Source: Echinostoma caproni
Lineage: Eukaryota > Platyhelminthes > Trematoda > Plagiorchiida > Echinostomatidae
Assembly (NCBI GenBank): GCA_900618425.1
Contig: UZAN01039462.1
Coordinates: 67,255 to 131,254 of the forward strand
Reading direction: 5' to 3'
Length of the DNA: 64,000 nt
In this document: positions 36,987-49,483 of the stretch, in pieces
How positions within the stretch are numbered: the stretch's first letter is position 1
How the letters are laid out: each line of letters opens with the position of its first letter
Translations under genes and position numbers: made by a program
Notes under the pieces: model-generated
What the model was told of the DNA's origin: nothing
Database searches by the model: none
The model's input: only the letters and a program-made list of their open reading frames with translations

Positions 36987-37073
36987 GTACATGTGAATCA
37001 ATTGTGCTTCGTCAAGGAACTCACTCATCCGTATCAATTGGAGAAATATTAGATAAAGACGCTTCAGGATATG
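36987..37073 (+). CDS. candidate gene 1, exon 2
   Basis: An excellent acceptor (cttcttttcccag) opens 87 bases in phase 1 and ends in phase 1 at ATG|GTAGAA. Joined to exon 1 it reads FRG-TCESIVLRQGTHSS, then VSIGEILDKDASGYG. The exon is symmetric (multiple of three, phase 1-1), so it could be skipped without changing the frame. No domain recognised. Confidence 0.45.
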
Positions 37074-37459
37074 GTAGAACAAGCAACCCTTAATATATGT
37101 CATACTCTATGTCTATTAGCATATTATTATTTTGGATAGTATTTGTAGCATGGACTAGTACATGCACACGATTTAGAGGAATGTTTCGTTGCTAGGTGAA
37201 CGGTCAACGTGAACATGCAGTTGAGCTTCAACACGGAACTGCGGGGCGAAAAGGGATGACTTTCCAATGGAATCGCCCCCAGCCATCGTCATTTGGCTTA
37301 TATTTCAGTTCCCGAATGTCGATCCTGTCGAACTCACTTGGGCAGAAATCGGTCAGCCGTTCAGCTTGATTTCTCCAAGGTGCAAGTAAAGCGGCAAACA
37401 ATCCCTCCCTGATGGGGTTCAAGTTTAGGCTTTATCGATGACCTGGAGAAAAGACTTAC

Positions 37460-37951
37460 TCTGTAGATAAATGTAACTAGAAAACCAATGTCGTTCAAGA
37501 AGCTATCTNNNNNNNNNNNNNNNNNNNNNNNNNNNNNNNNNNNNNNNNNNNNNNNNNNNNNNNNNNNNNNNNNNNNNNNNNNNNNNNNNNNNNNNNNNNN
37601 NNNNNNNNNNNNNNNNNNNNNNNNNNNNNNNNNNNNNNNNNNNNNNNNNNNNNNNNNNNNNNNNNNNNNNNNNNNNNNNNNNNNNNNNNNNNNNNNNNNN
37701 NNNNNNNNNNNNNNNNNNNNNNNNNNNNNNNNNNNNNNNNNNNNNNNNNNNNNNNNNNNNNNNNNNNNNNNNNNNNNNNNNNNNNNNNNNNNNNNNNNNN
37801 NNNNNNNNNNNNNNNNNNNNNNNNNNNNNNNNNNNNNNNNNNNNNNNNNNNNNNNNNNNNNNNNNNNNNNNNNNNNNNNNNNNNNNNNNNNNNNNNNNNN
37901 NNTCTGTAGATGAATGTAACTAGAAAACCAATGTCGTTCAAGAAGCTATCT
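37460..37951. repeat. 49-base duplication flanking a gap
   Basis: 37,460-37,508 and 37,903-37,951 are identical apart from one base, on each side of the N run. Confidence 0.9.
37509..37902. other. assembly gap (394 N)
   Basis: Run of N with duplicated flanks. Just after it, a strong donor (GGGCAG|GTAAGT at 37,967/37,968) follows an open stretch (MSFKKLSKTFGQ). It may mark an exon end, but its phase does not fit gene 1. Confidence 0.99.
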
Positions 37952-40360
37952 AAAACATTTGGGCAGGTAAGTGAAAGCAACTGTACACATCCGTTCAACG
38001 ATGATTGCATGATAGATTTATCAACTGGTGTTGAAGATGCGTTTACCGCAATCCCAGATTTGGCGCTGTCCGTTTGCCTACACAATTCGCAATATGATCC
38101 ATGTTTTTATGGAATCTAGCAATCATTTAGGTTGGAATGCTCTTTTTCTCATTCGTATTCTCCAAGGTAACCAGGCTGAACTATTTCCTGAATGTAATCC
38201 CATCTGGTTGACTGTTTGGACCAACTTTCAGTATATGGGGAAAAATAAGAAGGCACCTCGGGGAGACGGGCTACATAGGTTAATGATTGTGCTTTCGGAA
38301 TTGTGCAAAATTGAGCTACACAACCGAAAAATAATATCTCTGAGACCGTGGTAAACGGAGCGATAAGAAGCAAAACAGCTAATCCATTAAACGTTTTTTT
38401 TGGCGAAAGTAATATGCACAGAATCGTCCGCGACTCCAGGGATTTTTCTTCCCAGCTTGTTACTCAGCGGTTCGCACTTCTCTTCTCTGAATGGATAATA
38501 AATGAGCTTTTCGCAAGTGGTACTTTCATGTTATATCGGAATGAGATTGTCAGTGAATCTGCGAGATGGTCGGCAATGGAGGCACAATGAAAGCGTCTCA
38601 GAAGCAACTATAACAACCATTTTACAATTGCCGTCGGCAATCTCTTCTTATTCTACGGAGCAATACCTCATATTTTTGTATAGATAGCAAATCGCCTTGT
38701 TATGGTTCTTTATGCCCTAAGCTTCATTTTCAACTCCATATTGCATTGGTTTAGGAGGTTGGTTTTGGATCTCCTTCGGGGATCATTTGAGTAATGTTTA
38801 TTTTGTTCCCTGAATAAGTTCATGATCGTGAACACGGGGCAAAAGCAATGACATACCACAGACCTGAAATTGGGAGAAATGAAGCTCGCATGAAAAGATG
38901 ACCACTGTCCTGAAACCGAATCACCGCATATTGCATTGTCGTTCACCTCAATATTCGTCAATACAGTTCAAGGTATCTCGTTACAATGTGAAAACACAGG
39001 AATATTTTAATTATGGAGGTTTACTTATGACTGAGATTTGTTAGTGTTTTGAAGATATTTCACAGTCCGTTGCTCGTGTTGCTACCGTTGGTGCTAAATT
39101 CCATTAGAAAGGCGACAAACCAAATTCATATGTTGCAAAGTACGCATGTATGTGTGCACGACAAAGTTGATAACCATGCGTTATATTCGTTGATATTCCT
39201 GGAACACGATTCAGCAATACGATTTGGTGGAGGTTGCTACTTAGATTTAAAATCATTTATTTACAGACTGGACGAGTATCGAGATAACACTAAAATAAAT
39301 TCAACTCAGGCTGCAGGGAAGCTATTTATTGTGAACATCTTTCCATGAAAATCATAAAACCTGTTGTAATTGAATAAATGTACTTTAGTCCTCAGGTTTA
39401 AACGGTTGTGTGTTCGTTTATGCCAACTACCCAGATTACAATTAGATTAATTCCTGTCGTAGAATCAAATTAGTAAGTTGTTGAGTTCATTGACTTCGAA
39501 TGAATGGATGCGTACAAATTTTAAATATAACGAAGGAAGAGCGGTCCTCGAAAAGAACTGTTCTTCTACATTTCAGTGATGTGAAGTGATACCGCTTAGG
39601 ATGTCAAAATCACCAGAAAAATGGCACCATCTGCAGACCAGAGCAGCTGAACTGGTTTATCAGTTCATTGCAGAAACCCGGGTGAACTTAACCGTACTAT
39701 TGCATACTATTGCAACTTACTCTATAACCGCTGGTAAGGGTTTTAGCACGTGATTTCACAATTGTTGATGTGATCGTTCTGCGACTGATGCAAATGATGG
39801 AGTAGATGACAAGCAAGTGTAAGCAGTGCTTGTTTGAAATAGATGTAATCCGCCTAAGTTCCATTAAATGTTGTATGCATGTGTGATGTATGTTTGGGGT
39901 GGACTTACAAAAGGCTAGTTCCTTAGCATCTCATTCTACTGTTAAGCGCGTTTAGGCTTTTTAATAGAACATAGAGATACTATTCCTGATTTGCAGCGAT
40001 TAAAGGATGCACCGTTTTCCCTCTGATCCCTCTAGAGAATTACAAAACTTGTACGTGCGCTTGCGTATGAGTAGAATCCCATGGGGACTAAGCGAAGTGA
40101 TTTCACTCAAAATGAGCTACCTTTTGAAAACAAAATTATGTTTGACGAAAAAACGGTAACCACCTTGAAAAGACATTAGACCGACGTCTGAAATTCAAAT
40201 AAATTTAGTTATAAACTTGCCATTAGTTGAACAACTTGTTACAATCATTTGCTGCGAAAATGCTTCCCAAACTCATTTAGAGATGCTTGACCAGTAATAA
40301 AAACTATTCGGCAGTCCATTGCACCAGAAACGTATCCAAAAGGGAAACCATGTGCTCGTT

Positions 40361-40382
40361 TGTGTGTGTGTGTGTGTGTGTG
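40361..40382. repeat. (TG)n microsatellite
   Basis: Eleven TG units. Confidence 0.95.
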
Positions 40383-42244
40383 AAAACGTGATGATTGTCT
40401 GAAGTGTTTTGGTCACGTTCGCTTTTCTCAAAAGATTTCAAGGGTCTTAAGCAAACAGTCCGCTAAGGATGCAGTTTTATGACTACAAGAGCTACTATTG
40501 ATTTTTAAGTGTTTATTGATTAACCGACGTTTTGCTGACGATATCCCCGTCCATTTAGTTTGGTGATTGTGGTCAGGTTTGCTGATTAATTCCCAACGTG
40601 GACATAAAACGACTATTCGTGGTCAGTGGTGTTCTATGCTTTTGCACGGAATACTGTAGCAACAGATGCATACAACGATACTAAACTTTTAAATCAATGA
40701 TTTCATTTAAATCACTTGTTTCGTCATATGTAAACGTGATTCACATCATATTTAATCATAATTCATATCGACAACTGAATCAAAATGAATGAGAAAATGA
40801 AACCATAGTGACCAGCACCTTTTATATCCCCACGGTTAGATTTGTTCCACGTTATAAAGTGAACTTTTTGGATCGTTATTATTATGACTATTTGTATTGT
40901 TATGATGAGTACCCCCAGACCTAGCATTATCTATACAGGCAGGTCAAAATTACGGGCAGTACAATAAAACAAACAACAGTTGAGATTCTCAGAGAAAATG
41001 TGACACCCACAATGGGCCATCAAATACCGAAGCGTTTATCCTGAGTGGAAGTTAGGCGAACAAATGCGAGAATTAGAAGTCATCGAGAAGATAGCCGCCG
41101 ACTGAAATTTTTCATTGTTATAGATGACAACGGGTAACTTGATTACCATTTCGATATGAAATAAAAATGGGGATCAACTTTCAAGGATTTAGATAACCAT
41201 CGTGCAGAGGACATGTGTACCGGTGAATGCTATCAGGACTGAAGTGGTATGCATTGTGCCACACAAACCATCGGAAAGACGTTTAGGCACTCCGATTGGT
41301 CGAGCTCAGAACTTATGATCACGTTAAACAACAACAATATCATTAACAACAACGAAAGCTTGGGTGTTTGTTTGATCCAGCTCTGGTCTAATCGTTACCG
41401 GGAAGTACATGTGTCTAGCAGAAACCAAAAAACGGAATCTTAGTAGTCTCTAAGTCACTTAAAGGTAATTGAAGTCCATATTGGTAGCAGTTGAGCATTG
41501 ATGGAACCACACGAGAAAGAATCTCGATGTAGACCTGTACACGGGCTTGGAGTAGCCTACCGGCTGACGGTTATAGTGTCATCGGATGATCTGTGTGAAT
41601 GCGACTAGATTGCAAACTAAACGGAACGGCCACTGGTCATATTTATTCGCTTAATGTCAGATGAGAGTACCGTTTATTGCAAATCACACCCAATAAGAAT
41701 GTGAGAGATGGGTGCTGTGCGATGACTGCAGTAGGCTTGATTGATGCTATATCTTGTTTATTCGACTTTGAAACTGGCCTAATTCGTTGCGGCGGTCCAA
41801 TGATTATTATTGTATGCCTCGTTCTGTGTGTGTGAGCTTCAAGATTCTATTTTCAGTTTTGCACTGCGCGGTTCATTCGGTGTACACATGCACACATTAT
41901 ATGAATGAAATTATGAAGCTCTGCGTTAATGCTGACGATCCCAAAAGGGGAGGGGTTGTATCTATCTGGGGTAAAAATAAGAATATTGGGTCAATCAACA
42001 TGTTTACTTGGAGGGAGGGGATTCTGATCTTACTTTTCAGCATGCATTGTATTTTATCATTCGTTCTGTCTACCAAAAATTAAGATAGTTGAAGTTCTCG
42101 AAATATTTACCTTTGTGGATATTGATTGAGCAATGCTTATCGAATTACGATCACTGTCAATTGGGTGAATACAAATTGAAATGGAAATAGAAGAAACGGA
42201 GGATTTCATTTGATTATCTGTTGAATTCGTCGTGTACATGAGGT

Positions 42245-42375
42245 GTGAGCTGACAAACTAGAGACAGCTGTTCTGATCCCGTTGGATTTCATCAGCAGTG
42301 TGACCCAAACGGAGATCGAACCTGGGATCTAACAGGTAGAACGCAAGCATACTATCCATTGGGTCACCGGGAAAC
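42245..42375 (-). repeat. tRNA-derived SINE, family A
   Basis: The minus strand has a tRNA-like head (gtgacccaatggatagtatg as A box region, caggttcgatctccgtttgg as B box) and the body cactgctgatgaaatcc / cagctgtctc. Confidence 0.65.
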
Positions 42376-42584
42376 TGAACAGAACGTTTCCCATTTTGAG
42401 TATAAATGATATAACACAACCAATCTTTAATAGTTTGTTGCGGACAACGGACGTCGCTTATCTCAACACTAGCCTCAGGGTTGTGATTCGGATGGAAAAT
42501 TCCAGAATCTTTCCTCTGTTCACGTTGAGAGAGATGGGTTACGTTTTGTCGTGTATGTCAGAGAAAAAGGTTCTAATCACCTGT

Positions 42585-42700
42585 CTGATGACCGAATGGG
42601 CAGTATGATGAGTTCTACTTGTGAGTTCCCGGGTTCGATCCCCAGTTGGGTTGATGAATTCTCACTGTTGATGAGACCAGGATCTTCCAAATGTTTTGGG
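42585..42700 (+). repeat. tRNA-derived SINE, family A, partial
   Basis: Head with gatgaccgaatgggcagtatg and B box cccgggttcgatccccagtt, body ctcactgttgatgagacc. It is inverted relative to the copy 210 bases upstream. Confidence 0.65.
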
Positions 42701-44865
42701 AAACGAGCAGTTCTACCCATGTGACATCAGGTTCTGCTGCATCGGATTAAAGATCAGTAAACAAAACAGTCTGGTTAGAAGTACAATGGTGAAATAACCA
42801 ACGTGTTCCAGGAGCATGCATGTAATGTGTTTACATTACAGTTTAGCCAACCAACGTATGCGAAAACTCTATTGAAGACATCTCGAATGAAGAGCTAATA
42901 TCCGTTTGCAAAGGTGCTGAAATATTACCTAGTCCACTCATATTCCAAATAGTAGTTTACTATAAGCACAGGATTTTTAACGGAAAAGGCAAATTCACTT
43001 TATGCTGTCAGAAACGTTAAAGGCCTTTCGTTGAATTATTTATAAAAAAGACGTATCGGTTTGCTTAGGTTTGCTTGGAATCGACACTGTAAGCTCAAAC
43101 GTTGTTTGCCGCTAAATTGAAACCAGCCAGCCCATCAGCCAGACACATACACACTATCACACGAGTTTATGCATGTTCCGATTCCGGTCGGTTGAATCAC
43201 CCAGTGAGGAAGAAAGTACTGTAACGCAGATGATAAATGACCCGCAGCGTAACTCAACGACGTCAATTGAAAGTCTGAAAATATTTTAATGATATTCGTG
43301 CGCTAAACGAAGTGAACGTGTTGAAATTCTGGTTGTGTTTACCAAAATCACGAATGATAGTTTTTTTTCTGGAATTATTGATAAAGTCACAAACAGGTTT
43401 GAAAAAAATGAAACCACGTAGCATAATATTCTCGCTTGATTAGGAATGGCAAATATATCCACATTTTAGAAGTTTGCCATTAAAACTAGTTAGACCATCA
43501 AAAACAGTATAGGTTTAAAATTAAAGGAAAAATACAGTCAGGAATTTCTTTCACTAAAGAGGAACAATCCATGACGGTTATACCATAAACTGTTTTTTTT
43601 TGACTCCGTAAGATCGTTCAGTAAAGAGTTCCCTCTCTTTGTGCTTGGTCAAAACAATCACACTGATAACTCAGCCATACCAGTGGATGTTAATGTTAAA
43701 TCATATGGGAGTAAAACGTGGTACACGCCTGTATTTTAAGTTATATATCGAAGTGTAGAACAGTTTTAAATTTAAAATAGCCTAATTGCACTTCGTTCAC
43801 CATGCTCAGTTGTACCGAACTTTCTACTAAAGTATTTTTGACAATTCTCTGTTATTACTATTTGAATACGTGCTATCTTCGTTGCCATGATCAGTCGTAG
43901 GACATTCACATACACAATGTTGAAGACGGTGTTTGCAGTGCAATTTCTTTCCGATATATATTCTCAGTGTTTTTCATACAGAAAGCAACCATACTGCGTT
44001 TATCTAAGTGGTCGATTACAGTAACAGAGACCAGGAAACGGAGTAAGGGAATACGATAAGATTAGCGGGATTGATAGTGCATCAAACACAGTGTCGGCCT
44101 TCAGCCTCGAAAACGCATCAGTACACAGGTATTAGGAACCACATTATTTGCAGTTTTCACTCTTCTTGTTTGCCTTTCTAACTCTACCGCTAAGTATTAC
44201 ACAGTGTAGCTTACGCAACGACACTCTTTTCTAAATATCCCCCCTTTCTGAACTGATTTAATTTGATCGTTTTCTTCCAATTCTCTCCACAACTTGAACA
44301 TGCTAGCCCGGCCACATTTGCTTTCTCAGTTTGCATGTCTTCAAAATCCGCGAGAAAATGTGAATGGGTTATAATACATTGTCATGAATAAGTCCAAAAA
44401 AGATGCAGCTATCGAAAACTCTCACGCTCTGAAGAGAGTGGATACACAGATACGTTAATGGAAACTGAAATGTATTTCCAAATTCCAGGTGAATTCGCAC
44501 GCATATACGTGAACACTGACCTTCACAAGTTGACCTTGAGATGCGTGTTCTGTTAGAAAAGAATTGTACCACTTTACAATACATCAACCAAGTAAAATAC
44601 CCAGGAGTTTTCACTATACATGTGAATGTGAGAGATACCCAAAACTGTAACCTCTTTATCCCTGATTGATGCAAACAAAGGAATAAGGTTTCACATATTT
44701 TTTCCGGCACCGTAACCTTGTAAGGAAGAAGGTCAGCCATGGCCTATCAAGACAATGGTTGTACAGGGTTGAAGCGGCGAAATCCCTCAAAGAACCATTT
44801 TTCAATGATTTTATCGATAAGGAGTTTGCCAGAATTTCTATATACCACTTTTCTCAAAAGGTTAG

Positions 44866-44925
44866 CCAACATTGCAGCTGAGAGCGACGTGTACGGAGTC
44901 AGTATTGAATGTGAAACAAGAGAGG
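44866..44925 (+). CDS. candidate gene 1, exon 3 (60 bases)
   Basis: A pyrimidine-rich stretch (tttctatataccacttttctc) leads to an acceptor ending ggttag. Sixty bases are open in phase 1 (NIAAESDVYGVSIECETRE) and end in phase 1 at a strong donor (GAGAGG|GTACGT). Alternatively the same frame extends back to an ATG at 44,739 in a very good start context (gccATGG), which would make this the first exon of a separate gene without a signal peptide. The two readings cannot be separated from sequence alone. Confidence 0.35.
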
Positions 44926-45115
44926 GTACGTAATGATTATCCCAACAGATTGTGTCATTTGGTACTCACGGTTTTTCATTGACGAATGCCTTATCTTCAA
45001 TAGGAGACAAATGGAGCGGATGATTATGTTTCATATACCTGTTTATAAATAAGAATATTTCATCGGTCACCAGAAGTAATCATTGTTTCCAACTGGGGAT
45101 TAGGGGAAAACTTAC

Positions 45116-45205
45116 ATGCGAAGTGAACTGTTCTTGAGCTCGTTTACGCGGCATACCGGACATTACAAATGTTGTCACAAGAAGAGAAACAATGGCGCAA
45201 CTCAT
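45116..45205 (-). CDS. candidate signal-peptide exon of a nested minus-strand gene
   Basis: On the minus strand an acceptor-like tract (gtcttgttttaccag) is immediately followed by ATG and exactly 30 codons, ending in phase 0 at a consensus donor (CAT|GTAAGT). The peptide MSCAIVSLLVTTFVMSG is a compact secretory signal. It is followed by MPRKRAQEQFTSH, where PRKR is a dibasic/furin-like site. The frame is also open upstream to an ATG at 45,301, which would give a membrane-anchored N-terminus instead. Following exons (below 45,110) were not found. The exon lies antisense in an intron of the gene-1 model. Confidence 0.4.
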
Positions 45206-45984
45206 CTGGTAAAACAAGACGTTCTTACTATAACGCTCCGTATCATTTCTCAAACTTAGTTTGTTACATAAGCCATTAAATTTCATGTTGATTTCTAACA
45301 TTTAAGTAATTTCTGGTTTAGCAAGTTACAGAACTGAATTTATTTATCCGTGTTATCGCCTCACTGTCCATATTTGAAAGTAATTGAATATGAGTCCAAT
45401 AGATGTATTAGCCGCCTTGAGACTGATCATTATAGCTCAATATGTGTTGTGTACCGGATATTGCTAAAATGTGCTATCTGGTTTTCAAGTTGATCTTTTT
45501 CATGACAACACTACTTGTCTATGTTTGTCAAAACTAAGGAGGGTTCATAGAGAATTGAAGAAGCAAAACTACTCTATCTGTGGCATGCCTATAAGTTATT
45601 TTAGTGGATGAACATTGTTCATTTTTTCCTGTTAACGTTTGGTTATTTTGAAGGGCCTCCAACTATCACTTGAATCTATAAAGCTCATGATCAAAGATAA
45701 TTTGAGTAATAGAGGCAATAGTCTAAATGGCGGCTCACGTGTGTACGTTTTTTGTTTAATGTGAAGAAATAATATACCCGTTTCGCACTGGATGGGTGGT
45801 ACACACTGATTGAGGAAAAAGCAGAAAACTATTTACAAGGAAATCAATTTTGGAAAGTGTCGGCCCTCGTGCGTTTTCACCTTGACTTCTCCGGTTTTTT
45901 TGATGTTCAGTTTCTTTTAGTGACAAGCTTGACCGCGTGAAGCCCAATTTTTTGTTTGATTTGGCCATTCTTTGCTGAACCGCT

Positions 45985-46046
45985 TCATCCTCCCTGTAAC
46001 TTGTACCTTTGCCTATTCAATGATACAAGTAAAAATGAAAAAATGA
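45985..46046 (+). repeat. SINE family C, 3' fragment
   Basis: ccctgtaacttgtacctttg followed by cctattcaatgatacaagta and an A-rich tail matches the 3' end of the copy at 26,190-26,395. Confidence 0.5.
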
Positions 46047-46317
46047 AGCTTCCTTTTAGTGTACAACTGCGAACATTATATACAAACGGGGGTTGCCTTA
46101 GTATTTACTGGCACCATAATTCGAGTTGCATTGTTTTGGGTGAATTCCGGCCTGTGGATAATGTTTAGCGCCCAGTAATCGTTGATCAAATGTCCAGTTG
46201 TATCAAAGTGGATAGTAATGGATATTTCAATGGCTTCGTTTCTTCCACGTTTTGGTTAGTGGTGAACGGTACACTCGGATGATTTCGTTTAATTAACTGT
46301 TATTTATTTTAGGTGAG

Positions 46318-46609
46318 TGACAGAAAACCTGTGCTCCAATTGGACAACTACAGTGTGTAAAGGGAATAACAGAGACCTAATCCTATACTGGAATCCAAAA
46401 GTGGATGTTGTTACGTATGCTCTTTCAAGAATGATTGCTCTAAACTTGTACCAAAGGCAAATATCCTTTCAGAAAATGGGTACCTGTAGAACTATCACAT
46501 TAAACCCCGGACTGGATATCGCGGGACAGGATGCTGAAATAAGGGGAACTGAAACCATGGCAAATTCACCAGAGGTTTACTTGACAACATTTGACGCCAC
46601 CAAGGCCAG
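46318..46609 (+). CDS. candidate gene 1, exon 4
   Basis: After a T-rich acceptor region (ttatttattttag, then gtgag and gtgacag as alternative AGs) the frame is open in phase 1. It reads TENLCSNWTTTVCKGNNRD, LILYWNPKVDVVTYALSRMI and later TITLNPGLDIAGQDAEIRG. If the donor GCCAG|GTGCCT at 46,609 is used, the exon ends in phase 2, which fits exon 5. If not, the frame runs to TGA at 46,641 with a C-terminus ...KLSSYY. NWT is an N-glycosylation sequon, in line with a secreted protein. The beta-strand-like pattern suggests an extracellular fold, but no family is recognised. The segment resembles 50,629-50,865 (see findings). Confidence 0.38.
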
Positions 46610-48048
46610 GTGCCTATTTTCCAAATTATCATCTTATTATTGAAACGCAGATAAATTGGGGCTACTTTTTTCTTTAATTACATTCGGACAAATAGGGAGC
46701 AAAACATACGCGGTTTTAATGGTACAGTATCGGTGTTGCTGCTGGATTTGTCCAGTTCTGCTGCCTTTTAAACACCAATTATAAACATTTAGGTGGTTGG
46801 AAATTACCAGCCAAACGAAACTGCTTAGGTCGGGACATCTAAACTTTAATTTCTAACACAAAACCCTGTTGAACGGGAACAGAACGCAAATCTAGGTGGA
46901 TTCACACACCTGAAGATAGGTGAACTGTTGCCCGTTGGGTACGGGAACAACTGTGCACTTTTGCATAGGTTTCTGCTCATCAGTGTTGATCAATTTAGTG
47001 GTCGAGATTGCCTCTGAGGTTTAGCCTTGATTCGTTTTGCAGCACCCTGTAAGGGCATGCTTATCGAACAAATCACGGAGCTCACTCTATCTTGTTGTTT
47101 GAACCCATTATCCGAGAATCTGTTGCTGAATACTGAATCAAGTTTTTGTTTAATAGCCTGACAATATACACTAACCCCATGTAAACTTCAGCTATTTCAA
47201 TCACGCGATGCACACGCAGAAATATAAGGACCAGCAAACATAATTCATCAAAATTCTAGTTTCATAGTGAAAGATCGCATAAACTTATATTGACATGTTG
47301 CAGTATCAGTTTCAAAAAGGTTTGTGGAAAACAGATGATTGCGTTCGGTATAAGGCAGACTTGGTATTCGAATAATCATGAATTCATTCGAAGTTATGAG
47401 AAACACTTGCTGTTCAAAAACTGAAACCAACTAGTGTTCTGTGACACTGTAAATAATATAGTCCAAGAAGATTTTAGCGGAAGAGATCTCGTGGCTGATT
47501 CAGCCGGTTTCCGGGTGTAAGTCCATTCACTATAGCAAGTCTACTCAGTCGAAATCAGATTATACTACTTAGAACATTCAATTTTCGGCTTTGCAACATG
47601 GTCAGCGTAGTGTTGTCGTATATCTTTTAGTTGTTTGCCGAGGCTGGTCTATGACTAGCTTTCGTGAAAGTCTTATTCCTTTAGTTGGGTTTGACAAAAC
47701 AACTACTTGTTCTCATAGCGATTCAAATTTCCCTTTTAGAGCGTTCTATGGAGTGGTTTTTCTGCTGTGGCAAACGGTGGAAATGAAAGTTTTCCATAGA
47801 ACAGAGCTTCTAACTTAGGCTATGTGTAGAATCGCCTTGCCGGATGATAATACTCGGTTGTTCCAACACGCTTGAAACTGATCGGCGAGCGAGGTATCCA
47901 GCTATGACACGTACAGTTTGCACTATATAATTAAAACGTGCATGTTCACGACTGGTCGACTATTTTATTCACCCTTTTTGGCAACAACTGGGCGTATCTG
48001 AGAGATTTATGCATCATGGGAGCATTATAGGAGCTATAGGTGGTGTTC

Positions 48049-48062
48049 GGGGGGGGGGGGAN
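48049..48062. repeat. poly-G run with ambiguous base
   Basis: A run of about 11 G followed by A and N at 48,062, in an otherwise AT-rich region; sequencing or assembly is unreliable here. Confidence 0.7.
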
Positions 48063-48383
48063 GGGAGAACAAATCACAAATAGAAAAAAACACGATCAGC
48101 TTTTGCCAATTTACTATATTTGTGGCGCCATCATGTCATCGGAATGTCTCTTTAGGGAAGATTGTACGTCATCTTGATTAATAAGGTTCTGTTGTACAGT
48201 TACTGGACCTGGCCCTCCCGCGTTAAATTTGTTGATCGTGTTCATTCTCTGCGAAATATTGCTCGTATCTGGTGAGGACATCGGTTGACAGGGAGCGACA
48301 TTGTGCTTTGCGTGCTGATAATCGTATTATAAAAGAATGACAACAAAACATACACAAAACCGACTCGGTCGTGTTTTGCGTTT

Positions 48384-48789
48384 TTCCGCTGTTTCTGTGC
48401 TCTCTGCACGCTTGGACTAGGTGAGNNNNNNNNNNNNNNNNNNNNNNNNNNNNNNNNNNNNNNNNNNNNNNNNNNNNNNNNNNNNNNNNNNNNNNNNNNN
48501 NNNNNNNNNNNNNNNNNNNNNNNNNNNNNNNNNNNNNNNNNNNNNNNNNNNNNNNNNNNNNNNNNNNNNNNNNNNNNNNNNNNNNNNNNNNNNNNNNNNN
48601 NNNNNNNNNNNNNNNNNNNNNNNNNNNNNNNNNNNNNNNNNNNNNNNNNNNNNNNNNNNNNNNNNNNNNNNNNNNNNNNNNNNNNNNNNNNNNNNNNNNN
48701 NNNNNNNNNNNNNNNNNNNNNNNNNNNNNNNNNNNNNNNNNNNNNNNTTCCGCTGTTTCTGTGCTCTCTGCACGCTTGGACTAGGTGAG
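48384..48789. repeat. 42-base duplication flanking a gap
   Basis: 48,384-48,425 and 48,748-48,789 are identical, on each side of the N run. Confidence 0.92.
48426..48747. other. assembly gap (322 N)
   Basis: Run of N with perfectly duplicated flanks. Confidence 0.99.
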
Positions 48790-49125
48790 CTCCATCATTG
48801 TTTTCGATTGGTGTAGTTTGCCTTCCAGGTTGATATCCATGAGATGCGGATTGTCTCTAAAAAGCGGGTGTGGGAGATTTGGATCAGAATTGAAATAACA
48901 AGAGGAAGAATACTGTTGAATGCATTGGCTAGTTGGAATTCCGTGTGTACAAAACGACAGCCACAGACAGACCGTATCAAGAAATATTCAACGAAATACA
49001 CGATGCTATCCTTTCTCTTTTGAATCAGTATACCTGTGTTTCCAATGTTGCGTCTTTAGGGCAAACCATCCGTCTCCTATTCCCATAGCACTTGCGTTCA
49101 CACCATATCTCTTTACATGATTATT

Positions 49126-49163
49126 GTATATATATATATATATACATATATGTATATATATAC
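49126..49163. repeat. (TA)n microsatellite
   Basis: TA repeats with two short interruptions. Confidence 0.9.
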
Positions 49164-49483
49164 ATTTCCCCAAAATTGGCTATAATATCATTCATTTCTG
49201 CGATGCAACCGAGGTTATTTATGTGAACCTTTGCAACCAGTCTTTTTGATCTGCATAGAACATTGCTAATTTTTGTAACAGGCTTCAGTGCTCTGTGGCC
49301 AATAACCAGTACGTAAGCGAGTTGTTCTCCATAAATTTGAGCGCTGCACCAGTTTGAAACCAGACCCTGCACTTCCAGCCACGGACAACAAAGAGCTCAT
49401 GATAAATTGGAATTGAGTATTAGAACTTTTCCCAGCCATTATGGATGTTACCTTACTCTAGTTCATCAAATATTCTCTTTTAG

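Larger units (their letters stand above)
37952..44865. other. long stretch without firm gene (intron of gene 1 model)
   Basis: Contains two family A SINEs near 42.3 and 42.6 kb and a (TG)n run at 40,361-40,382. A segment at 39,267-39,348 has a good acceptor (tcatttatttacag), an open frame (LDEYRDNTKINSTQAAGKL...) to TGA and an AATAAA 25 bases later; it could be a terminal exon, but no partner was found. Nothing else supported. Confidence 0.35.
48115..48880 (+). mobile_element. RTE-like LINE 3' end, interrupted by a gap
   Basis: The left part (48,115-48,330) reads FVDRVHSLRNIARIW and GHRLTGSDIVLCVL with stops, aligning with the copy at 29,640-29,840 (shared tggcgcc.. atg.catcsga start). After the gap, 48,789-48,870 continues with a remnant of the 'LPGW.PRD' block (tgccttccaggttgatatcc). 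The element therefore spans the gap. Confidence 0.65.

Noticed and set aside
37228..37422. Minus-strand ORF (NQAERLTDFCPSEFDRIDIR...) beside the 37.5 kb gap
   Set aside because: No start context or splice support; it sits next to a gap and may be part of an unrecognised dispersed repeat.
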